Shown here in pieces: positions 52,059 to 61,027 of a stretch of DNA of 64,000 nt. A program made the translations under genes and the position numbers. The stretch comes from Desulfonatronum thiosulfatophilum. GTDB lineage: Bacteria; Desulfobacterota; Desulfovibrionia; Desulfovibrionales; Desulfonatronaceae. The notes under the pieces are model-generated. The model saw nothing but the letters and a program-made list of their open reading frames with translations. It made no database searches and was not told the origin of the DNA. Each line of letters opens with the position of its first letter. Position 1 is the stretch's first letter. Where the stretch lies: assembly GCF_900104215.1 (NCBI RefSeq), contig NZ_FMXO01000008.1:1-64000 (forward strand). Direction: 5' to 3'.

Positions 52059-53009
52059 ATGTCGCGACCTGACGCCTTTGCCCTGCACCCCTGGATGGAC
52101 CGCTTTCTGGAGTACATCCTCGTGGAAAAAGGCCTTGCGGAAAACAGCGTGGCCGCCTACACCATGGATCTTGAGTCGTTGCAACGGTTCCTGATCCGCG
52201 AAAACATCGCCTTGGAGGAATTCTCTTCTCAGAGCGCCCTGCTCTATCTGCTGCATCTCCGGCAGTCCGGCTTGCAGAACCGTTCACTGGCCAGGCATCT
52301 GGCCACGTTGCGCGGCCTGTTCGCCTTCCTGGTCCGAGAGCGGTTGATGCACGACAATCCGCTGGAGAAGCTGGAAAACCCCAAGCTGCCCCGACACCTT
52401 CCGGACGTGCTTAATCGAGAGGAAGTAACCGAATTGCTGGCCCGGCCCAACGTCCACGACAAGCTGGGCTTCCGGGATCGGACCATGCTTGAGCTGCTCT
52501 ACGCTTCCGGCTTGCGTGTCTCCGAGCTGATCACCCTGCGCCCTCTGGACGTGGATCTGCAGACCGGCCTGCTGCGGGTTTTCGGCAAGGGGCGCAAGGA
52601 ACGGGTCACGCCGATGCACGATACGGCTCGAAACCTGCTCGAAATTTACATCCAGTCCTGGCGTCCGGCCTTTCTTCCGAAATCGGACTTCCTTTTTCTG
52701 AACCGTTCAGGCAAAGGTCTGACAAGGCAAGGCGTCTGGAAACTGATCAAGACATACGCGCGCAAAGCCGGCATCCGGCAGCCCATATCCCCGCATACCC
52801 TGCGCCATTCATTTGCCACGCATCTGCTGGAAGGCGGGGCTGACTTGCGCACCGTGCAGATTCTGCTCGGTCACGCCGACATCCTGGCCACGGAGATCTA
52901 CACCCATGTCCAATCATCGCGCCTGAAAAGCCAGCACTTTCAACATCATCCTCGCGGTGGCCAGGAAAGCGCAAACGCCGATGAACCGCCGGAAAAGGAT
53001 CATTCGTGA
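52059..53009 (+). CDS. xerD: Site-specific tyrosine recombinase XerD
   Basis: 316 residues. XerD with XerC resolves chromosome dimers at dif. The N-terminal SAM-like core-binding domain is about 10-110 and the catalytic domain about 115-295. All catalytic residues are visible: R153 (ASGLRVSEL), K177 (GKGRKER), H246 and R249 (HTLRHSF), H272 (LGHADILAT) and Y281 (EIYTHV). This arrangement is closest to XerD in the family. The start ATG 52059 lacks a clear ribosome site. The 45 bases to the next gene suggest cotranscription. Confidence 0.93.
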   Translation: MSRPDAFALHPWMDRFLEYILVEKGLAENSVAAYTMDLESLQRFLIRENIALEEFSSQSALLYLLHLRQSGLQNRSLARHLATLRGLFAFLVRERLMHDNPLEKLENPKLPRHLPDVLNREEVTELLARPNVHDKLGFRDRTMLELLYASGLRVSELITLRPLDVDLQTGLLRVFGKGRKERVTPMHDTARNLLEIYIQSWRPAFLPKSDFLFLNRSGKGLTRQGVWKLIKTYARKAGIRQPISPHTLRHSFATHLLEGGADLRTVQILLGHADILATEIYTHVQSSRLKSQHFQHHPRGGQESANADEPPEKDHS

Positions 53010-53054
53010 CCATATGCAACACCGGCGGCATCCAATCGCCTTACTCCTCAACCA

Positions 53055-55784
53055 ATGAAGCCTTTTCAGCCTCCAGCAACAGCACCCCCAATGCCCTTAT
53101 CCACGCCTAAGACCCTGATCACGGCCCACAACAACGCGGATTTCGACGCGTTAGCGGCCATGGTGGCCGCGGGAAAACTATATCCGGACGCGGCGCTGGT
53201 CTTTCCCGGCAGCCAGGAAAAGAACCTTCGCAATTTCTTCATCCAGAGCGCGACCTACCTTTTCAACTTCCAGTCCATGAAGGAGATCGACGCTTCCGCC
53301 GTGGAACTGCTGGTGGTGGTGGACACGCGCCAGCGTTCGCGCCTGGATCATGTGCGCGCCGTCCTGGATCAGCCCGGCCTCGTCATTCATGCTTACGACC
53401 ATCATCCCGACTCGGATGAGGATTTGCCCGCTGACAAAAACGTAGTCCTGCCCTGGGGCTCGACCACGGCCATCCTGGTTCGGGAAATCCGAGACCGCTC
53501 CATTTCCGTAAGCCCGGACGAGGCGACGATCATGGGGCTGGGCATCTACGAGGATACCGGCGCCTTCACCTTTTCCTCGACGACCACCCACGACTTTGAC
53601 GCCGCATCCTGGCTGCTGGCCCAGGGCATGGATCTGAACACGGTTTCCGATCTCATCACCCGGGACCTGAGCGCTGAGCAAGTCCATCTTCTGCACACCA
53701 TGCTGGGGTCGGCCACCATTCACGACATCAACGGCATTGAGGTGGTGATCACCGAAGTCAGCATCGATGAATACGTGGGCGACTTTGCCGTTCTCGTGCA
53801 CAAGCTCGTGGACATGCAGAACATCCGCGTACTTTTCGCTCTGGCCCGCATGAACGACCGGGTGCATCTGATCGCCCGCAGCCGCCGTCCGGAAGTGGAC
53901 ACGGGACGGATCTGCGGCTTTTTCGGCGGCGGCGGGCACGTCTACGCCGCCTCGGCCACCATCAAGGATCGCACGCTGTCCGAGATCAAGGAAGAGCTGT
54001 TCGCCCTGCTCTACTCGCATATCAATCCGCAAATCCTGGTTCGCGACTTCATGTCCAAGCCCGCGGTCACCGTTCCTGAAGGCACGACCCTGATCCAGGC
54101 CACGGAGATCATGACCCGCTACGGATTGAAGGCCATTCCGGTGGTTCGCGAAGACGGGGCCTGCGTCGGCATTCTGGAGCACCAACTGTCGGACCGCGCC
54201 GTCGGCCATGGATTGGGGCAGCTTGTGGTGGAAGAATACATGCAGCGGGATGTGGCCATGGTTTCGCCGGAGGACGATCTCTACGCGGTCATGGAGATCA
54301 TCCTGGGCTTGAAGCAGCGCCTTGTTCCGGTGGCTCAAAACGGACAGGTCATCGCGGTGATCACCCGCACCGATCTGATCACGATCTTCATCCAGGAATC
54401 GGCCCGGATACCGGAATTTCTGCTCCCGGAACGCAGAAACGAGCGCAACATCAAGAACATGCTCAGGTCGCGGCTGGCGGCGGACATATTCCGCCTCCTG
54501 GAGCAGGCGGGGGCCCTGGGCCGAGAAATGGGGGTCAGCGTTTACGCCGTGGGCGGTTTCGTCCGGGACATCCTGCTGGACCGGCCGAACCTGGACATCG
54601 ATCTGGTGGTGGAAGGCGACGGCATCGAATTCGCCCAGGTACTCAGCCGCAAGCTGGGGGGGCGCATCCGGATGCACAAAAAATTCCAGACCGCCGTGGT
54701 CATCCTTCCGGACGGCCAGAAGGTGGACGTGGCCACGGCCCGGCTGGAATACTACCAGTACCCCACCGCCCTGCCCACGGTGGAGCTTTCCTCCATCAAG
54801 ATGGACCTGTACCGGCGCGACTTCAGCATCAACGCCCTGGCCGTGCGCCTGAGCCCGGACCAGTTCGGGAACCTGGTGGACTTCTTTTCCGCCCAGAAGG
54901 ACATCAAGGAGCGCAACATCCGCGTGCTGCACTCCCTGAGCTTTGTGGAGGATCCGACCCGCATCCTGCGAGCCATCCGGTTCGAACAGCGCTTTAATTT
55001 CCGTATGGACCGCCAGACCGAACGATTGATCAAGAACGCCCTGAATCTGAACCTGTTTCAGAAACTGTCCGGAGGACGCCTTTTTCATGAACTGTATCTG
55101 ATAATGGAGGAAAAGGAGGTGCTTGCCTGTTTTCGGCGCATGGACTCCTTTAATCTCCTACAGGTTCTGCATCCCCTCCTGAAGCTATCCGATCAACTGG
55201 AAAGCATCCTGAGCGAAGTGGAACGCGTCCTGAACTGGTATCGCCTGCTTTATCTTGAGCCGAATGTTCTGTCATGGAAGGTATTTATGCTGGGATTGGC
55301 TTCGAGCCTAGATGATGCCCAGTTCCAAATCCTCATGCGTCGCTTGAACTTTTCGGATAAGGATGAACGCTATTTCCTGGCCGTGCGCGAAGGACTGGCC
55401 GAGACGATTCAACAACTGCATCAATGGCAGGGACGGGCCGGCTCCCTGAGCGAATTGTTTTTCATCCTCGATCCCCTACCCCTGGAGTCCATCCTTTATT
55501 TGATGGCCCGCAGTCAGAAGGAGGAGATGCGGCGACACATTTCCCTGTTCCTGACGCAACTCAAAACCCAGAAGGTTTCCGTGACCGGGAAGGACCTTAA
55601 AGCCATGAGACTTTCCCCCGGTCCCGTCTATTCCGAGGTGCTGCGCACTCTGCATGCGGCCATGATCGACGGCAAAGCCGTTGACCGGAACAGCCAACTG
55701 ATCCTGGCCGGCGAACTGGTGGCGCGGATCAAGGCCCGCGAAGCCGCTGACCAGGTTCAGGAGGTGTCGCCCAAGTCGGGATAA
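53055..55784 (+). CDS. DHH/DHHA1-CBS-CBS-tRNA nucleotidyltransferase fusion protein
   Basis: 909 residues in one frame. About 20-190 is a DHH phosphoesterase domain (AHNNADFDA at 24-32, VVVDTRQ, DHH at 115-117). A DHHA1 domain follows with GGGGHVYAA. Two CBS domains occupy about 325-450 (RDFMSKPAVTVPEG, EEYMQRDVAMVSPEDD). From about 490 comes a class II poly(A) polymerase/CCA-adding head: VYAVGGFVRDILL near 496 and DIDLVVEGDG near 514. RRDFSINALAV, VEDPTRILRAIRFEQRF and an all-helical C-terminus complete it. Fusions of this order occur in several thermophiles and deltaproteobacteria, where the enzyme may act as an A-adding tRNA enzyme with a nuclease or regulatory half. Which end bases it adds is not deducible. 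Confidence 0.93.
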   Translation: MKPFQPPATAPPMPLSTPKTLITAHNNADFDALAAMVAAGKLYPDAALVFPGSQEKNLRNFFIQSATYLFNFQSMKEIDASAVELLVVVDTRQRSRLDHVRAVLDQPGLVIHAYDHHPDSDEDLPADKNVVLPWGSTTAILVREIRDRSISVSPDEATIMGLGIYEDTGAFTFSSTTTHDFDAASWLLAQGMDLNTVSDLITRDLSAEQVHLLHTMLGSATIHDINGIEVVITEVSIDEYVGDFAVLVHKLVDMQNIRVLFALARMNDRVHLIARSRRPEVDTGRICGFFGGGGHVYAASATIKDRTLSEIKEELFALLYSHINPQILVRDFMSKPAVTVPEGTTLIQATEIMTRYGLKAIPVVREDGACVGILEHQLSDRAVGHGLGQLVVEEYMQRDVAMVSPEDDLYAVMEIILGLKQRLVPVAQNGQVIAVITRTDLITIFIQESARIPEFLLPERRNERNIKNMLRSRLAADIFRLLEQAGALGREMGVSVYAVGGFVRDILLDRPNLDIDLVVEGDGIEFAQVLSRKLGGRIRMHKKFQTAVVILPDGQKVDVATARLEYYQYPTALPTVELSSIKMDLYRRDFSINALAVRLSPDQFGNLVDFFSAQKDIKERNIRVLHSLSFVEDPTRILRAIRFEQRFNFRMDRQTERLIKNALNLNLFQKLSGGRLFHELYLIMEEKEVLACFRRMDSFNLLQVLHPLLKLSDQLESILSEVERVLNWYRLLYLEPNVLSWKVFMLGLASSLDDAQFQILMRRLNFSDKDERYFLAVREGLAETIQQLHQWQGRAGSLSELFFILDPLPLESILYLMARSQKEEMRRHISLFLTQLKTQKVSVTGKDLKAMRLSPGPVYSEVLRTLHAAMIDGKAVDRNSQLILAGELVARIKAREAADQVQEVSPKSG

Positions 55785-55833
55785 TTTTTTCTTGATTTAC
55801 AACATTTACGATATCACCTCAGACTTGATGCTC

Positions 55834-55973
55834 TTGCAATCGGTATCGAAATCGAAATCGAGAGACTTATCATGTGATAGTGATGCTGTGATGAGGAACA
55901 ATTATTAGGATTTCGATTGCGATTCCGATATCGATTGCGATTTCGATATCGATTGCGATTTCGATTGCGAGAG
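55834..55973. repeat. Facing hexanucleotide-repeat arms, locus 2
   Basis: The left arm (55834-55862, tgcaatcggtatcgaaatcgaaa) and a longer right arm (55909-55973, cgattgcgattccgatatcg units) are reverse-complementary versions of a degenerate 6-base tandem. A 46-base spacer without repeats separates them. It sits in the 336-base gap (55785-56120) between the DHH fusion and the substrate-binding protein gene. The rest of the gap holds the ribosome site of the next gene and nothing else recognised. Confidence 0.8.
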
Positions 55974-56120
55974 ATAAGACCGAGAACAAAATGTCCTTTT
56001 GCGTTCCTTTTGCCCAGGTTCTTGACCTGGAAAGGGCAACAATTTACAGGCACATGGTGTGGAAGGTGTTGTTTTCTTGTTCAATGATTTTTATTCAGCA
56101 ACAAACGGAGGTTTTTAAGA

Positions 56121-56864
56121 ATGGTGAAACGACTGTTGATGACGGCCTTGATTCTCGTGGCCATGAGTTCCACGGCCTGGGCCCAGCGGACCCTTGTGTT
56201 TGCTTCCGACTGCACATGGCCCCCCATGGAAATGATGAGCGAGGCCGGTGAGTGCGTCGGCTTTGGTCCCGACCTGGTCAATGCCATGGCCCGGGTGGGG
56301 GGATTTGACGTGAAGATCCAGAATACCGCCTGGGACGGGATTTTTGCCGGTCTGGCCATGGGCCGGTACGATGCCATTTCCTCTTCCGTGTCCATCACCG
56401 AAGAGCGCAGGAAAGCCATGGACTTCTCCGACCCCTATTTTGAGGTCAAGCAAGGCGTCGTGGTCCAGCAAGATTCTCCCATCAAATCGGAGGAAGATCT
56501 GGCCGGTAAGACCGTGGGCGCCCAGATCGGCACCACCGGATACTTTGCCGCCATGCGCATTGCCGGAAACAACGCCAAGAGCTACGATGAAATCGGACTG
56601 GCCGTCATCGACCTGGCCAACGGCCGGATCGACGCCGCCATTGCCGACGACGCGGTCGCCGCTGATTACGCCTTGACCCATCCGGAGCTGTCCAAGAGTC
56701 TGAAGTTGGCCTTCCTGATCGAGCCGGATGAACCCGAATATCTCGGCTTTGCCGTGAAGAAAGGCGACGAGGAAGCCTTGACGCTGATCAACAACGCCCT
56801 GGCCCAGGTCAAGGCCAGCAGCGAATACGATGAAATCTTCAAGAAATGGTTCGGCGGGGAATAG
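56121..56864 (+). CDS. Polar amino-acid ABC transporter, substrate-binding protein
   Basis: 247 residues, family 3 solute-binding protein. The signal peptide is residues 1-21 (cleavage after STAWA). It begins with FASDCTWPPMEMM and GFGPDLVNAMA, then IQNTAWDGIFAGLAMGRYDAI, the MDFSDPYF motif and VGAQIGTTG, all typical of glutamine/arginine/polar amino-acid binding proteins. A single Cys pair (CTWPP, AGECVGF) may form a disulfide. ATG 56121 has GGAGG 9 bases upstream. It is the first gene of a binding protein-permease-ATPase operon. The ligand is probably an L-amino acid; its identity is not settled. Confidence 0.93.
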   Translation: MVKRLLMTALILVAMSSTAWAQRTLVFASDCTWPPMEMMSEAGECVGFGPDLVNAMARVGGFDVKIQNTAWDGIFAGLAMGRYDAISSSVSITEERRKAMDFSDPYFEVKQGVVVQQDSPIKSEEDLAGKTVGAQIGTTGYFAAMRIAGNNAKSYDEIGLAVIDLANGRIDAAIADDAVAADYALTHPELSKSLKLAFLIEPDEPEYLGFAVKKGDEEALTLINNALAQVKASSEYDEIFKKWFGGE

Positions 56865-56888
56865 CTTCGTTCCCGACTGACCGACGTA

Positions 56889-56932
56889 ACAGACCCCGGC
56901 CTTTCCCCGGCTGACGAGAGGCCGGAGTCTGT
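56889..56932 (+). other. Intercistronic hairpin between binding-protein and permease genes
   Basis: ACAGAC(C)CCGGCCT pairs with AGGCCGG(A)GTCTGT around a 16-base loop. Such hairpins after binding-protein genes commonly stabilise or partially terminate the upstream message so that more binding protein is made. No T run follows. Confidence 0.6.
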
Positions 56933-56955
56933 CATCCATAATCCAAGGGTGCACG

Positions 56956-57783
56956 ATGGCCGACAAGAATGTAGTGATTGAGGTTGGGGATGGGGCCGCC
57001 ATTCCACGCAAGCGTGACAAAGGCCTTTTCAACGCATGGTGGATTTCCCTCATCGGAGCGCTGAGCATCATCGTTTACTTGTGTCTTTCCCGTCCCGATC
57101 CATATTTAAGGATCATCAAGTTTCTTCCAGACGGCATCCTCGTCACCTTTCAGGTCACCATCCTCTCCATACTCCTCGCTCTCGTGATCGGGCTTTTCAC
57201 GGGGCTGGGGCGCATTTCCAAGAACAGGACCATCAACCTGATCGCCTCCACCTATGTGGAAGTGGTTCGGGGCATTCCGCTGCTGGTCCAGTTGTTCTAC
57301 ATTTATTTTGCACTGGGACAAGTTTTCGCCAATCTGCCGGAAACCAACTTCCTCTTCATTTTTTTAAGGAACATGCCGCCCCTGGTGGCCGCGGTCATTG
57401 CCATGGGGATCTGCTACGGCGCATACATGGGCGAAGTTTTCCGGGCCGGGATTGAATCCATCGACCATGGCCAGAGCGAAGCCGCCCGGTCCCTGGGATT
57501 CAATCGCACCCAGACCATGTTCTACGTCATTCTGCCCCAGGCTTGGCGGACCATTCTCCCGCCGGTGGGCAACGAATTTATCGCGTTGCTCAAGGACAGT
57601 TCCCTGGTTTCCATTCTGGCTGTTTCGGACATCCTGCGACGCGGAAGGGAATTCGCCAGCGTGACTTTCAACTATTTCGAGACATACACGATGGTTGCCC
57701 TGGTCTATCTGGTGATCACCCTGCTGCTGTCCAAAATCGTCAGCACCATGGAAGAAAGGTTGAACTACTATGAGCGACGCTAG
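56956..57783 (+). CDS. Polar amino-acid ABC transporter permease (HisMQ family)
   Basis: 275 residues with a charged N-terminus, a membrane segment at about 30-45, and the permease core. It has the hallmark [26 protein letters not shown] and [17 protein letters not shown]. The EAA loop that contacts the ATPase is visible as [24 protein letters not shown] single permease gene implies a homodimeric channel. The end overlaps the ATPase start by 14 bases (57770-57783). Context makes it the membrane part of the importer. Confidence 0.94.
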   Translation: MADKNVVIEVGDGAAIPRKRDKGLFNAWWISLIGALSIIVYLCLSRPDPYLRIIKFLPDGILVTFQVTILSILLALVIGLFTGLGRISKNRTINLIASTYVEVVRGIPLLVQLFYIYFALGQVFANLPETNFLFIFLRNMPPLVAAVIAMGICYGAYMGEVFRAGIESIDHGQSEAARSLGFNRTQTMFYVILPQAWRTILPPVGNEFIALLKDSSLVSILAVSDILRRGREFASVTFNYFETYTMVALVYLVITLLLSKIVSTMEERLNYYERR

Positions 57784-58510
57784 CAAGATCATCAGCATAG
57801 CCAACGTCTACAAATTTTTCGGCCCGCTGAAGGCGCTGAATAATGTCTCCCTGGACATTCACGCTGGGGAGAAAGTCGTCATCATCGGCCCCAGCGGCTC
57901 GGGCAAAAGTACTCTCCTGCGATCCATTAACCGCCTGGAAACCATTGATTCCGGGACCATAACCGTGGACGGCAAGGACATCAACGACTCGAAAAACGAC
58001 ATTAATGCCATGCGCATGGACATGGGCATGGTGTTTCAAAGCTTCAACCTGTTCCCCCACAGGACGGCTCTGGAAAACCTGACCATGGCCCCCATCAAGC
58101 TCCGCAAGATGCCGCGGGACAAGGCCGAAACCATGGCCATGGCGTTGTTGAAAAAGGTCGGGATCGATGAGAAGTCGAGCGTCTATCCGGCTCAGCTTTC
58201 CGGCGGGCAGAAACAGCGGGTCGCCATCGCTCGGGCCCTGGCCATGAGCCCGAAGATCATGCTTTTCGACGAGCCGACCTCCGCCCTGGACCCGGAGATG
58301 ATCGGCGAAGTGCTGGACGTCATGGTCACTTTGGCCCGGGAAGGCATGACCATGGCCGTGGTAACGCATGAAATGGGTTTTGCCCGCGAGGTGGCGGACA
58401 GAATCGTCTTCATGGACCAGGGAGAGATTGTCGAGGTGGGCACGCCGCAACAGTTTTTTGAACAGACCCGGCACCCCCGGACCCAAAAATTCCTGAGCCA
58501 GATCCTCTAG
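57770..58510 (+). CDS. glnQ: Polar amino-acid ABC transporter ATPase (GlnQ type)
   Basis: 246 residues. Walker A is GPSGSGKST, the Q loop is in [12 protein letters not shown], the ABC signature is [17 protein letters not shown], Walker B is [14 protein letters not shown], and the H-loop is VVTHEMGFA. The length is normal for GlnQ/HisP-type proteins without a regulatory domain. It powers uptake through the upstream permease and binding protein. The start overlaps the permease gene. Confidence 0.94.
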   Translation: MSDASKIISIANVYKFFGPLKALNNVSLDIHAGEKVVIIGPSGSGKSTLLRSINRLETIDSGTITVDGKDINDSKNDINAMRMDMGMVFQSFNLFPHRTALENLTMAPIKLRKMPRDKAETMAMALLKKVGIDEKSSVYPAQLSGGQKQRVAIARALAMSPKIMLFDEPTSALDPEMIGEVLDVMVTLAREGMTMAVVTHEMGFAREVADRIVFMDQGEIVEVGTPQQFFEQTRHPRTQKFLSQIL

Positions 58511-58540
58511 GGATTTGAGCCCTCTGGATATTATCAGCCC

Positions 58541-59041
58541 ATGGATACCCTTTTCGCGCCCTGGAGAATGGAATATATACTTGGCCCCAAGGCGGACGAC
58601 TGCGTCTTCTGCATTCCGGAATCCACCGCCACCGACAGTGAAGGGTATGTTCTGGTCCGGGGGACGCTTTGCTTTGTGATCATGAACAGGTATCCATATG
58701 CCAACGGCCACCTGATGGTGGCCCCATTCCGCCATGTCCCTGACCTGACCGACCTGGACGACCGGGAATCCGCCGAAATGATGTACTGGATTCGGGGCGC
58801 CGTGCAGGCCTTGCGCCAGGCCTTGAACCCGGAAGGTTTCAATGTCGGGGTCAACCTTGGCGACGTCGCCGGCGCGGGCATTCAGGAACACCTGCATGTG
58901 CATGTCGTGCCCCGCTGGCATGGCGATACGTCCTTCATGACGGTCTGCGGACATACCCGGGTCGTGCCCGAGCACCTTTCATCAACGTACGCGAGACTGG
59001 CCCCGTTGTTTGTATCCTTATCACCCTCAACACTCTTGTAA
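58541..59041 (+). CDS. HIT-family nucleotide hydrolase/phosphorylase
   Basis: 166 residues. The histidine triad is H117-x-H119-x-H121 in QEHLHVHVVPRW. The N-terminus has PWRMEYIL and a C21-x2-C24 pair. This N-terminal layout resembles bacterial diadenosine-tetraphosphate phosphorylase-like HIT proteins. The family cleaves or phosphorolyses AMP-containing compounds such as Ap4A. It starts 30 bases after glnQ and ends 10 bases before lapA. A functional link to either is not evident. Confidence 0.9.
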   Translation: MDTLFAPWRMEYILGPKADDCVFCIPESTATDSEGYVLVRGTLCFVIMNRYPYANGHLMVAPFRHVPDLTDLDDRESAEMMYWIRGAVQALRQALNPEGFNVGVNLGDVAGAGIQEHLHVHVVPRWHGDTSFMTVCGHTRVVPEHLSSTYARLAPLFVSLSPSTLL

Positions 59042-59051
59042 GGAGAGGCGT

Positions 59052-59549
59052 ATGCGCTACCTCAAGGTCCTGCTTCTGATCCTGTTTTTCTTCGTTTCCA
59101 TGCTTTTTTTCATTCAGAACAACGAAGTGCTTTCCGAGGAACTCGTTCTGCAATTGGAGTTGTTCGATTGGCACGTTGCCTCCAGGGAACTGCCATTCTA
59201 TCTGGTTGTGCTGTTGAGTTTCGTGGCTGGATCGCTTTTCAGCCTGGCCTATTTTATTGGCGAGAAGATCCGCTTGAGCCGTGAACTCAAAGCCGCCAAC
59301 AACAAGCGAGCCGCTTTGGAGCAGGAAGTGACTTCGTTGCGTAATTTGCCCCTGGAAGAGGAAACGTATCCCACGGCTCCCCAAAAAACCGTCGCTGCGA
59401 AAGAAGCCGAAAAAACTCCGACTACTCCCCCGAAGACAGTGACCGCAAAGGAAGAAGTGCAACCTCCGACTATTTTCGCGAAGACAGTGGCCGAGAAGGA
59501 AAAGGGAGCCTCTTCTCCGGAGGAGAAAAAGCGTGAAGAAAATACGTAG
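59052..59549 (+). CDS. lapA: LapA-family membrane protein with repeated C-terminal tail
   Basis: 165 residues from ATG 59052, with AGGAGAGG upstream. Two transmembrane helices (about 4-21 and 47-69) with a periplasmic loop, then a coiled-coil segment (about 72-100), match LapA/YciS. In E. coli LapA partners LapB in control of LPS synthesis through FtsH-LpxC. The tail from about 103 to 150 contains three imperfect repeats of about 20 residues built on P-T-x-x-x-KTV-x-x-KE (APQKTVAAKE, PPKTVTAKE, FAKTVAEKE), not normal for LapA. lapB follows 356 bases later. Confidence 0.85.
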   Translation: MRYLKVLLLILFFFVSMLFFIQNNEVLSEELVLQLELFDWHVASRELPFYLVVLLSFVAGSLFSLAYFIGEKIRLSRELKAANNKRAALEQEVTSLRNLPLEEETYPTAPQKTVAAKEAEKTPTTPPKTVTAKEEVQPPTIFAKTVAEKEKGASSPEEKKREENT

Positions 59550-59905
59550 ATCTTGAGTGTTGCGCATCTCACACGAAACCACAGTACTCTTTCCATCAGC
59601 GTGTTGAAATAAGCATACTCGCATGCGCGGAACAATCCCGCCGGCTGAACGTGAGAAAGACATTCAGATCCGTGAGCCAGACGACCTGCCGGTGTTTCGG
59701 CATCGTCAGCTGACCTCGCGGTTTCTGAAAACACAACAGCCGGCGGCTTTCCATCCGCTGGACAACCCTGCCCGATTCACGAACATGGAAAAACAGGGGC
59801 TGCTTTTCATGAGATCATTTCTGAAACTGCTTTGCAGTCGTTCATTTTTCAATCTCATGCTTTTTCCTTCCTGTTTCATGTACGATAATCCCAGGAAAAT
59901 CAGAT
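59550..59905. other. Gap between lapA and lapB
   Basis: 356 bases. A plus-strand frame at 59623-59922 (99 codons) overlaps the lapB start. It has no ribosome site and no familiar sequence, so it is not called. Nothing else stands out. Confidence 0.4.
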
Positions 59906-61027
59906 ATGTCGGGGTGGATTAAAACTTTCTTTTCCTCCAGGAGCACCGGCGGAGAACGCTTTCCAGGCGAAGTGCACGCCGACGGACTTCTCCCGCCCTC
60001 GGAGGATACGTTTTCGGCCATCAACGAGCTGAGTCGGGTGGTCAAGAACAATCCTGACGCGGTGGAGATCTACCTGGCCCTGGGCAACCTGTATCGTTCC
60101 CAGGGAGAAATTGAGCGGGCGGTGCACATTCGCCAGAATTTGATTCTTCGCCCCGGGCTGCACCCGGAGTTCAAAGCCCGGGCCTTGTATGAACTCGGCC
60201 GCGACTACAAGCGCGGCGGCTTTGTGGACCGGGCTTTTGACGCCTTTCAGCAGGCGCGGAAAATCGCCGGCAACAATCCGGCCATCAATCACGAACTGGC
60301 CAGACTCAGCGCCGACTCCGAAGAGTTCCTTCAGGCAGCCAAATATTATGGCGAACTCGGGAACAGCATTGCCGAGGCGCATTATCTCGTCAGACAAGCC
60401 CAGAAGGAATGCCGGGACAATCCGAAAAGTTCACAGATTGCCAAATGGATCGACCGGGCCCTGAAGGTGTTTCCCGGCTCCACCGAGGCCTGGCTGGAAA
60501 AATTGCAACGCGTCTGGAAGGGGTTGGAAAAAGGCAAGCCTTCCAAGATCCTGGATCAGGCCATGGGCCAGGTTCCGGAGCAGATGCGATTCGTCCTTCT
60601 CGAAGGCTTGTTGACCACCTCACGGGAAGGCTCCTGCACAGCGGGCGTCGTGAGCGACATGAACGAGCTGGAAGACATTTTGGCCATCCTTTCCGGTTAT
60701 CCTCAGGACATGCTGCTTCAGTACTACGGGGGGCTGCTCCTGTTGGACCACGGCCGCCTGGAGGATGCCCGGATCTGGTTCGAAAAATGTCTGCTTCTGG
60801 ATTCCAATTTCTGGTTGGCTCGGCTTGAACTCCTGGCGCTGGCGCGGAAGAGACATGATCTGCCCAGAAGCCTGGATGTCCAGCTGGACTTCTTCATTTC
60901 CCGGGCTCGGGAGGTCAAGAACTACGCCTGCCGGCAATGCGGCCTGAAACGCGAAATGGTCTTTTTTGTCTGCCCCCGCTGCGGCGCTTGGCACTCCATC
61001 TCTTTTCGTCACAACCTGAATGAGTGA
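59906..61027 (+). CDS. lapB: LapB-like TPR protein with rubredoxin-type zinc ribbon
   Basis: 373 residues. Tandem TPR-like helical repeats occupy about 35-330 (LSRVVKNNPDAVEIYLALGNLYRSQG, YELGRDYKRGGFVDRAFDAFQQA). The C-terminus is a rubredoxin-like ribbon with C-x2-C twice (YACRQCGLKREM, FVCPRCGAWHS). This is the LapB/YciM plan. LapB normally starts with a transmembrane helix; here the N-terminus (MSGWIKTFFSSRSTGGERF) has only a weak hydrophobic patch. The in-frame upstream codons back to the stop at 59822 include no ATG, GTG or TTG. It may therefore be held at the membrane only through LapA. The stop region overlaps the mutS start by 8 bases. Confidence 0.88.
   Translation: MSGWIKTFFSSRSTGGERFPGEVHADGLLPPSEDTFSAINELSRVVKNNPDAVEIYLALGNLYRSQGEIERAVHIRQNLILRPGLHPEFKARALYELGRDYKRGGFVDRAFDAFQQARKIAGNNPAINHELARLSADSEEFLQAAKYYGELGNSIAEAHYLVRQAQKECRDNPKSSQIAKWIDRALKVFPGSTEAWLEKLQRVWKGLEKGKPSKILDQAMGQVPEQMRFVLLEGLLTTSREGSCTAGVVSDMNELEDILAILSGYPQDMLLQYYGGLLLLDHGRLEDARIWFEKCLLLDSNFWLARLELLALARKRHDLPRSLDVQLDFFISRAREVKNYACRQCGLKREMVFFVCPRCGAWHSISFRHNLNE

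Noticed and set aside
55814-56053. Minus-strand frame encoding Arg-Asn-rich repeats
   Set aside because: It is a translation of the hexanucleotide repeat array, with no ribosome site.
59623-59922. 99-codon frame between lapA and lapB
   Set aside because: No ribosome site, overlaps the lapB start and has irregular composition.
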